Shown here: positions 7,642 to 11,529 of the stretch, one piece after another
Layout: each line of letters starts with the position of its first letter
Numbering within the stretch: position 1 is the first letter of the stretch
DNA from: JAQUGA01 sp038210985
GTDB lineage: Bacteria > Bacteroidota > Bacteroidia > Bacteroidales > WCHB1-69
DNA: 11,529 nucleotides
Direction: 5' to 3'
NCBI GenBank assembly: GCA_038210985.1
Contig: JBBQWB010000095.1
Location: 1 to 11,529, forward strand
Translations under genes and position numbers: made by a program
The notes under the pieces: model-generated
The model's input: only the letters and a program-made list of their open reading frames with translations
Databases searched by the model: none
What the model was told of the DNA's origin: nothing

Positions 7642-7671
7642 CAAATATAGCTTAATTTTCCGAATTGCAAA
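7642..7671 (-). promoter_or_regulatory. Minus-strand promoter now aimed into the insertion sequence
   Basis: On the minus strand TTTG (7671-7668), 18 nt, then TATATTTG (7649-7642) matches both halves of the Bacteroidota promoter consensus (TTTG, spacer of about 19, TAnnTTTG). It reads leftward. There is no gene between it and the IS right end at 7527; without the IS, the next gene would be the secreted-protein/beta-barrel pair, with a leader of roughly 190 nt. The stretch 7529-7716 holds no other gene. Confidence 0.5.
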
Positions 7672-7716
7672 TATGTTCATGACGAAAACTTAAACAATTA
7701 GGAAACAATTTTTGAA

Positions 7717-8203
7717 TTAAAATTTTATTCCTGCCGAAACAAACATCATTCTCCCTGGGCTTTGTTGTAAACGACTGTCGATGTACTTTTTATCAAAAAC
7801 ATTTTCGACATTAAATGCAATGTTATATCTTTTAAATATTGTTTTTTCAAAACGGATATTACAAATTAAATATCCTGGAAATTTATTTGTGAAAAAATAT
7901 TCATTTTCAATTGTGTTGTATTCGTTAATCCAAGATGAACCATTGTATTTTATTAAAAAAGAGGAGTTTACAATCTTATTTAAGTATTTAAAACTGCCTG
8001 ACAGTTTATGTTGTGGAATATCGGTTAAAAATTTACCTGTTAAATTTGAATCGACTAACACATTATTTATTTTATACTTTGATATTTTGGCACTTATGAA
8101 AGTGTAATTTACAAATATTGAAATTTTTTCAGTGGGATTAAATTTTATTTCTGTGAACTAATAATGATAAGAATAAAACAGAAAAAAAAATCTTGATTTT
8201 CAT
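7717..8203 (-). pseudogene. TonB-dependent receptor remnant: signal peptide fused out of frame to the last ~146 residues
   Basis: Outer-membrane active-transport receptor, reduced to its ends. The frame open from 8157 to the TAA at 7719-7717 encodes 146 residues typical of the receptor C-terminus: FNPTEKISIFVNYTFISAKI, GKFLTDIPQHKLSGSFKYLN, NVENVFDKKYIDSRL and the terminal barrel strand ending MMFVSAGIKF with C-terminal Phe. Immediately upstream, in another frame, ATG 8203 begins MKIKIFFSVLFLSLLVH, a clear signal-peptide start, which runs into a stop at 8138. Normal receptors of this kind have 600-1000 residues, so the plug and most of the barrel are missing. The simplest reading is a large internal deletion between about 8158 and 8150. 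A GTG at 8061 could start a shorter frame, but that would be meaningless biologically. The ligand cannot be inferred. Confidence 0.8.
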
Positions 8204-8288
8204 AATGCAAACATTGTTATAATTGGAGCTACAAAGTAATAAACATTTCGGAATTGTAAGAATATTCATTTCGGGTTGAAAATTTTTG

Positions 8289-8296
8289 TAGCTTTG
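8289..8296 (+). promoter_or_regulatory. Possible -7 promoter element reading toward wtpA
   Basis: TAGCTTTG matches TAnnTTTG exactly on the plus strand, but there is no good -33 TTTG at the right distance (closest is TTTC at 8269-8272, spacer 16). If used, it would give wtpA a leader of about 300 nt containing both palindromes. The rest of 8204-8441 shows no convincing gene. Confidence 0.25.
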
Positions 8297-8441
8297 TAAG
8301 GTACAATAGAAACAAAAAGTTTTTTATTTTTGAATTACTGTTGTCCAATAAAAACAAATAATAATTATGCAATATTCAGGTATTCAGTATTTTAATAGTA
8401 TGAGTTTTATTGATAGCTTAATTTTTTATTGAGTTAGATCC

Positions 8442-8500
8442 CTATTTGATTTTCAACACTTTTGCGCCAACCCTAAAGGGTGGTGTTGAAAATCAAGTAG
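8442..8500. repeat. Nested palindrome, copy 1: long stem with conserved 23-nt head
   Basis: Arms TTGATTTTCAACAC (8446-8459) and GTGTTGAAAATCAA (8483-8496) are perfectly complementary and extend through a T-G wobble to CTA/TAG (8442-8444, 8498-8500), about 18 pairs. Between the arms lies a 23-nt head (8460-8482): unpaired TTTTGCGCCA, then the small hairpin ACCC-TAAA-GGGT, then G. The head recurs at 11485-11507. It has no T-run after it, so it is not an ordinary terminator. Confidence 0.8.
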
Positions 8501-8511
8501 TTATAATAAGG

Positions 8512-8567
8512 TTTTCAATATTTCTCCACTAGCTAGCGGAGAAATAAAGAGCAAAAAATATTGAAAA
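8512..8567. repeat. Nested palindrome, copy 2: probably same family, reverse orientation
   Basis: Arms TTTTCAATATTT (8512-8523) and AAATATTGAAAA (8556-8567) are perfectly complementary. Inside is a 24-nt near-palindrome (8521-8544; TTTCTCC and GGAGAAA around CTAGCTAG, one mismatch), sharing its first three T with the left arm. The unpaired strand is on the 3' side (8545-8555); reverse-complemented with the first arm base it reads TTTTGCTCTTTA, resembling the TTTTGC spacer of copy 1. It ends 42 nt before the wtpA start codon. Confidence 0.7.
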
Positions 8568-8609
8568 TTTATCAGACAATATTGTTTTTGAATTACAATA
8601 TATTTAATT

Positions 8610-9578
8610 ATGATTAAAAAGTGGTATTATGTTTTATTATGGATGATAATTGCTTCATGTTCGCAAAACTCGCAGGTCAAAAACCCCGATAGTTTAGCGA
8701 GTGAATTGATTATTTTTCATGCTGGAAGTGTAAGCGTTCCGGTTAAAGAAGTTATTTCCGAATTTAATAAAGAATATCCGAACATTAAAGTTTTTACCGA
8801 AATTGCAGGAAGTTTAGAGTGTGCTCGAAAAATTAGTGATTTAAAAAAGCCTTGCGATATTTTTATTTCGGCTGATTATAAGGTGATTGAAAACATTTTA
8901 TATCCTGATTATGCGAATTGGATTGCTCAATTTGCCACCAACGAAATGGTTGTTGCATACAATGATAAATCGCTGTATGCGAATGAAATAACGGATAAAA
9001 ATTGGACAAGTATTATTGCAAAACCAAAAGTTGAAATTGGTCGCTCCGAACCCAATAGCGATCCCTGTGGATACAGAACAATTCATACCTTAAAACTTGC
9101 TGAAAATTTTTATAAAATTTCGGGTTTAGCAAATACGATTATCCAACGTTCGGCTAAAAATATTCGACCAAAGGAAGTAGATTTGCTAGCCTTGCTCGAA
9201 ACTAATAATATTGATTATTTGTTTATTTATAAATCGGTTGCCGTTCAACACAAGCTAAAATACATTGAATTACCCGATGAAATTAATTTGTCGAACCGTG
9301 ATTTTAACGAACAATACAATACGGTATTTGTAAATTTGAAGGGTAAAACTCCAAACGAGCAAATTGAGCAACGTGGCGAAGCGATAATTTATGGATTAAC
9401 GATGCCCATGAATGGTCAAAATAAAAATGCAACAATCTTGTTTTTGCAGTTTTTATTAAATCCCGAGAAGGGATTAAAGATTTTTGACAAAGAGGGACAA
9501 AAGCCAATTTTAAAACCAAAAGCCATAAAATTCGACAATATTCCAGACGAATTAAAAAAGTTAGTAGAAGAAAAATAG
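8610..9578 (+). CDS. wtpA: Tungstate/molybdate-binding lipoprotein (WtpA/ModA family)
   Basis: Extracytoplasmic substrate-binding protein that captures tungstate or molybdate for an ABC importer. It has 322 residues. The N-terminus is a lipoprotein signal with lipobox IASC and lipidation at Cys17. Family motifs are HAGSVSVPV (37-45), AGSLECARKISDL (66-78), CDIFISADY (82-90) and IGRSEPNSDPCGYR (143-156). The ECARK, SADY and DPCGYRT pattern is that of the WtpA branch (high-affinity tungstate/molybdate) rather than classical ModA. Tungstate use would suit an anaerobe with ferredoxin-linked oxidoreductases. Unusually it stands alone: no permease or ATPase gene is nearby, the downstream gene is convergent, and upstream lie only palindromes. 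The importer must be encoded elsewhere or be lost. Specificity between W and Mo cannot be decided from sequence. Confidence 0.9.
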   Translation: MIKKWYYVLLWMIIASCSQNSQVKNPDSLASELIIFHAGSVSVPVKEVISEFNKEYPNIKVFTEIAGSLECARKISDLKKPCDIFISADYKVIENILYPDYANWIAQFATNEMVVAYNDKSLYANEITDKNWTSIIAKPKVEIGRSEPNSDPCGYRTIHTLKLAENFYKISGLANTIIQRSAKNIRPKEVDLLALLETNNIDYLFIYKSVAVQHKLKYIELPDEINLSNRDFNEQYNTVFVNLKGKTPNEQIEQRGEAIIYGLTMPMNGQNKNATILFLQFLLNPEKGLKIFDKEGQKPILKPKAIKFDNIPDELKKLVEEK

Positions 9579-9605
9579 ATTTATTCTTTTCGTCGATTAA
9601 TCTAT
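9575..9605. terminator. Possible bidirectional terminator between convergent genes
   Basis: ATAGATT (9575-9581) pairs with AATCTAT (9599-9605), extendable by two more pairs past a T-T mismatch, around a loop containing TCTTTTCGTCG. It overlaps the last codons of both wtpA and the SRPBCC gene. The stem is short and AT-rich, so support is modest. Confidence 0.35.
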
Positions 9606-10006
9606 AAACTTTCGCAAACTTGTTTTATTTTCAACATAAGTTGATCGGCAAATTTTTGCAGTGGACTTTTTGCCATCATGGCTATCATTGGAGGCATGTC
9701 GGCATTTAATTCCGAATAAACTTCACATTTGTTGTTGTCCGTGTAGCTAATAAAACAAGACAAAACCAAGCCAAAAGGTTTATCGGCAGTAGCCGTATAA
9801 ATAACTTTTGAATGAGGAGTTCGGTTGGTAACAAGCAATGTTATTTTAGCCATTCCTTCAATTTCGAAGGTACATTGATCTTCGGTGGATTGCCAATTTT
9901 TTATTTGGTCCGGAAGAACTTTTCCAAAATTGTTGCAATTTGAGATATAATCGAAAACGAAATCGTTGCTTTTTTCGATGATGGTTTTATTACTTTCTAT
10001 TTTCAT
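9602..10006 (-). CDS. SRPBCC/START-like small protein
   Basis: 134-residue soluble protein with the layout of the SRPBCC (START/polyketide-cyclase-like) fold. It opens MKIESNKTIIEKSNDFVFDYISNCNNF, a first strand followed by the helix pair that starts this fold. A beta-rich middle follows (CTFEIEGMAKITLLV, KVIYTATADKPFGLVLSCFI), and a long C-terminal amphipathic helix (PLQKFADQLMLKIKQVCE). Members bind hydrophobic ligands, but no ligand or catalytic residue can be assigned. It starts 5 nt after the pyrE stop and is surely co-transcribed with it; I recall this pairing as common in Bacteroidota. No signal peptide, so cytoplasmic. Confidence 0.75.
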   Translation of the reverse strand: MKIESNKTIIEKSNDFVFDYISNCNNFGKVLPDQIKNWQSTEDQCTFEIEGMAKITLLVTNRTPHSKVIYTATADKPFGLVLSCFISYTDNNKCEVYSELNADMPPMIAMMAKSPLQKFADQLMLKIKQVCESL

Positions 10007-10011
10007 AATAT

Positions 10012-10650
10012 TTATTCAAATTTTTGACTCCAATCGGCTGGAGAGTTTTTCCATATTTTTAAGGTCTCTAATTCATCGTCTTTTATATAATTTTTCTCCA
10101 ATGCAGTTTCGAGTAAATTAGAATAATCGGTAATGGTAATAAGACTAACATTTTCTTGTTCAAATGCGTCCAATGCTTTTGGAAGTTCGTATGTAAAAAT
10201 GGCAGCCATTCCCAATACGTTGCATCCAGCTTCTCGCAATGCAGCAACCGCTTTTAAACTGCTGCCACCGGTCGAAATTAAATCTTCAATCACCACCACA
10301 CTTTGTCCGGCTTTTATTTCGCCTTCAATCATGTTTGTCATGCCGTGTTTTTTGGCTTCACTGCGGATGTAAACAAATGGTTTATCAAGTTCCTGAGCCA
10401 CTAATACACCTTGAGCAATAGCACCAGTGGCAACTCCAGCAATAACATCGGGATTGCCAAAATGATTTTTAACTATTTTTACGAATTCATCCCGAATAAA
10501 ATTTCTTATTTCAGGATAGGATAACGACTTACGGTTATCGCAATAAATTGGTGATTTTAATCCCGACGCCCATGTAAAAGGATTTGATGGATTCAATTTA
10601 ATTGCGTTAATTTGCAAAAGAAATTCTGCACACTGTTTTTTTGACTGCAT
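10012..10650 (-). CDS. pyrE: Orotate phosphoribosyltransferase
   Basis: Converts orotate and PRPP to orotidine 5'-monophosphate and pyrophosphate, the fifth step of pyrimidine synthesis, as a cytoplasmic dimer. Start chosen at ATG 10650 (MQSKKQCAEF, 212 residues, the usual size); an upstream in-frame ATG at 10680 would add ten residues and lie beyond the promoter. Motifs: FTWASGLKSPIYCDNR (25-40, orotate/PRPP contacts), GVATGAIAQG (72-81), the flexible catalytic loop RSEAKKHGMTNMIEG (96-110) and the PRPP-binding signature VVVIEDLISTGGS (118-130). First gene of a two-gene unit with the SRPBCC gene. Its start is only 12 nt from the divergent NUDIX start codon, and its likely promoter lies inside the NUDIX frame. 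Confidence 0.97.
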   Translation of the reverse strand: MQSKKQCAEFLLQINAIKLNPSNPFTWASGLKSPIYCDNRKSLSYPEIRNFIRDEFVKIVKNHFGNPDVIAGVATGAIAQGVLVAQELDKPFVYIRSEAKKHGMTNMIEGEIKAGQSVVVIEDLISTGGSSLKAVAALREAGCNVLGMAAIFTYELPKALDAFEQENVSLITITDYSNLLETALEKNYIKDDELETLKIWKNSPADWSQKFE

Positions 10651-10662
10651 AGAAATTAGAAT

Positions 10663-11301
10663 ATGAATTTTGAAAGGCAAATATACAAAGTTTTTTACAA
10701 CAATCGTTGTATAATACTTACCGATAATATGAATTTAATTACTCCAAAATCGGGTGATGAGTATTATCAATTTGCCGACATGGAGGGTTTTATTGCATTA
10801 ATTTCAAAGTTTGAAAAACAAACTACAAATATCGATTTATATGTTTATGCACCCGAAAAGCTGAGCGAAGTTTTCAAAACTTTAATTGCCAAATACAAAT
10901 ATGTTCCTGCTGCTGGAGGAATTGTTCGCAATGAATTAAACCAGATATTAATTATTTATCGTTTTCACCGCTGGGATTTACCAAAAGGGCACGTTGAAAT
11001 TGGCGAAGAATTTTCGGCAACTGCACTTCGTGAAGTGATTGAAGAAACTGGAGTAAAAAATCTGGAAATAATTAAAGCTATTGATTCGAGTTTTCATGTT
11101 TATATTTTGAAAAATGAACAATGCATCAAGGAAACACATTGGTACGAAATGAAATGTACAGATTCGGAATTGCTTTTTCCTCAAACATCCGAAGCCATAG
11201 AAGTTGCTAAATGGATTAATCTTTCGGATATTAACTCGGTGCTAATTAAAACGTATCCTTCGTTAAAGGACTTACTTAAAACGTATTTAGGCATAAACTA
11301 G
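10663..11301 (+). CDS. NUDIX hydrolase
   Basis: Hydrolyses a nucleoside diphosphate linked to another group; substrate unknown. It has 212 residues. An N-terminal domain of about 80 residues (MNFERQIYKVFYNNRCIILT..) precedes the NUDIX fold. The NUDIX box is complete at residues 109-131: it fits GX5EX7REUXEEXGU, with Gly109, Glu115, Arg123-Glu124, Glu127-Glu128 and Gly130 in place, preceded by RWDLPKG (103-109). A later ATG (10729) would delete the conserved-looking YKVFYNNRCIILTD segment, so I keep 10663. Divergent from pyrE with 12 nt between start codons. The stop codon TAG is followed at once by a fold-back element whose first three bases are also TAG, so the original C-terminus may have been altered by its insertion. 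Confidence 0.9.
   Translation: MNFERQIYKVFYNNRCIILTDNMNLITPKSGDEYYQFADMEGFIALISKFEKQTTNIDLYVYAPEKLSEVFKTLIAKYKYVPAAGGIVRNELNQILIIYRFHRWDLPKGHVEIGEEFSATALREVIEETGVKNLEIIKAIDSSFHVYILKNEQCIKETHWYEMKCTDSELLFPQTSEAIEVAKWINLSDINSVLIKTYPSLKDLLKTYLGIN
10678..10703 (-). promoter_or_regulatory. Putative pyrE promoter inside the start of the NUDIX gene
   Basis: On the minus strand TATATTTG (10685-10678) matches the Bacteroidota -7 consensus exactly; a TTG at 10703-10701 lies 15 nt upstream, shorter than the ideal -33 spacing. The transcript would start near 10670 with a leader of about 20 nt before the pyrE ATG. It falls within codons 6-14 of the divergent NUDIX gene. Confidence 0.5.
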
Positions 11302-11426
11302 TAGTGGCTGGCTATAAAGTCCGATAACAGCGTTATTTTTGAAAATTTTCTCAGTCATTAACACTAGTTAACTCTTGATAAAATTTTTAAAAATGCCTCG
11401 TTCTCAAACATTCTAGCCAGCCACTA
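11302..11426. mobile_element. 125-bp fold-back element (MITE-like)
   Basis: TAGTGGCTGGCTA (11302-11314) is the exact reverse complement of TAGCCAGCCACTA (11414-11426). The complementarity continues inward: the ATTTTTGAAAATTTTCTC region (about 11335-11352) pairs with GATAAAATTTTTAAAAAT (about 11377-11394), and the very centre is a perfect hairpin TTAAC-ACTA-GTTAA (11358-11371), so the entire unit is one imperfect palindrome. ACTAGTA occurs at both edges (11297-11303, 11423-11429), overlapping the repeat tips, and could reflect a target duplication. No coding capacity. It may move in trans and may end the NUDIX transcript; both are inferences. Confidence 0.65.
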
Positions 11427-11463
11427 GTATATTGTCCGATAAAATAAATAAATTTTCCGATAA
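11320..11463 (+). repeat. Three direct copies of TCCGATAA
   Basis: TCCGATAA occurs at 11320-11327 (inside the fold-back element), 11435-11442 and 11456-11463. The middle copy is part of TTGTCCGATAAAA (11432-11444), nearly identical to TTGTCCAATAAAA at 8341-8353. Such motifs could be leftover insertion-sequence ends, but no element can be delimited. Confidence 0.45.
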
Positions 11464-11464
11464 G

Positions 11465-11529
11465 TGTAAATTACTGCAAACAATTTTTGCCTCAATCCTA
11501 AAGGATGAATTGATTTCCAGTAATTTACA
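11465..11529. repeat. Nested palindrome, copy 3, reaching the window edge
   Basis: Arms TGTAAATTACTG (11465-11476) and CAGTAATTTACA (11518-11529) are perfectly complementary and continue inward, with one bulge and one mismatch, to CAAT/ATTG (11481-11484, 11509-11512). The head (11485-11507) matches that of copy 1 at 19 of 23 positions: TTTTGCCTCA, then ATCC-TAAA-GGAT, then G. The C-G to T-A change within the small stem is compensatory. The stem may extend beyond the window. Confidence 0.75.

Noticed and set aside
7781..8107. Plus-strand open frame opposite the TonB receptor remnant
   Set aside because: Antisense shadow; the minus strand has clear receptor C-terminal motifs.
8367..8432. 21-codon frame starting MQYSGIQYF
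   Set aside because: Very short, no ribosome site, low-complexity AT-rich sequence and no recognisable feature.
8442..8500. Integron-type attC recombination site
   Set aside because: The overall folded shape is suggestive, but there are no proper RYYYAAC and GTTRRRY core sites at the stem ends, no integrase and no gene-cassette array.
8442..8567. Molybdenum- or tungsten-cofactor riboswitch before wtpA
   Set aside because: The head recurs at 11485-11507 away from any related gene, and I do not see the multi-helix consensus of the Moco RNA; better explained as a repeat family.
6475..11426. Composite transposon bounded by the IS and the fold-back element
   Set aside because: Terminal sequences are unrelated, and the interval contains housekeeping pyrE in an ordinary setting.
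11302..11463. CRISPR array based on TCCGATAA repeats
   Set aside because: Repeats are only 8 bp, irregularly spaced (115 and 21 nt) and one lies inside a palindromic element.

Overview
The window looks like chromosome of an AT-rich, anaerobic member of the Bacteroidota (Bacteroidales or Marinilabiliales-like). Evidence: the rnf gene order B-C-D-G-E-A, promoters of the Bacteroidota type (TAnnTTTG at -7), C-terminal-Phe outer-membrane proteins, a TonB-receptor remnant, and a pyrE/SRPBCC/NUDIX neighbourhood that I associate with this phylum. This placement is inference; no rRNA or tRNA gene is present.

Layout. (1) 1-4802, minus strand: a compact rnfBCDGEA operon encoding the ion-pumping ferredoxin:NAD+ oxidoreductase; rnfA runs off the left edge. 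A perfect -7 element lies just upstream of rnfB. (2) 5086-8203: a wrecked cell-envelope locus. From right to left it holds a TonB-dependent receptor reduced to a signal peptide plus the last ~146 residues, a minus-strand promoter that now points into an insertion sequence (6475-7527, intact DDE transposase), a secreted-protein gene with two frameshifts, and a small beta-barrel gene with an in-frame stop codon. (3) 8204-8609: a gene-free stretch with two nested palindromes. (4) 8610-9578: a lone WtpA/ModA-type tungstate/molybdate-binding lipoprotein with no permease or ATPase gene beside it. (5) 9602-10650: SRPBCC protein and pyrE on the minus strand, divergent from a NUDIX hydrolase (10663-11301). 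(6) 11302-11529: a 125-bp fold-back (MITE-like) element directly after the NUDIX stop codon, TCCGATAA repeats, and a third nested palindrome.

How it works together. The Rnf operon is core energy metabolism (reduced ferredoxin to NAD+, coupled to Na+ or H+ export). The envelope locus appears to have been a secreted protein/outer-membrane pair next to a TonB receptor, and it is now decaying around an IS insertion.

The least explained signal is a family of nested palindromes. Copies at 8442-8500 and 11465-11529 share a 23-nt core (19/23 identical, with one compensatory base-pair change), but their self-complementary arms are completely different. A third copy at 8512-8567 looks like a divergent member in reverse orientation. 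Two copies stand in tandem upstream of wtpA, where their arms could also pair with each other.
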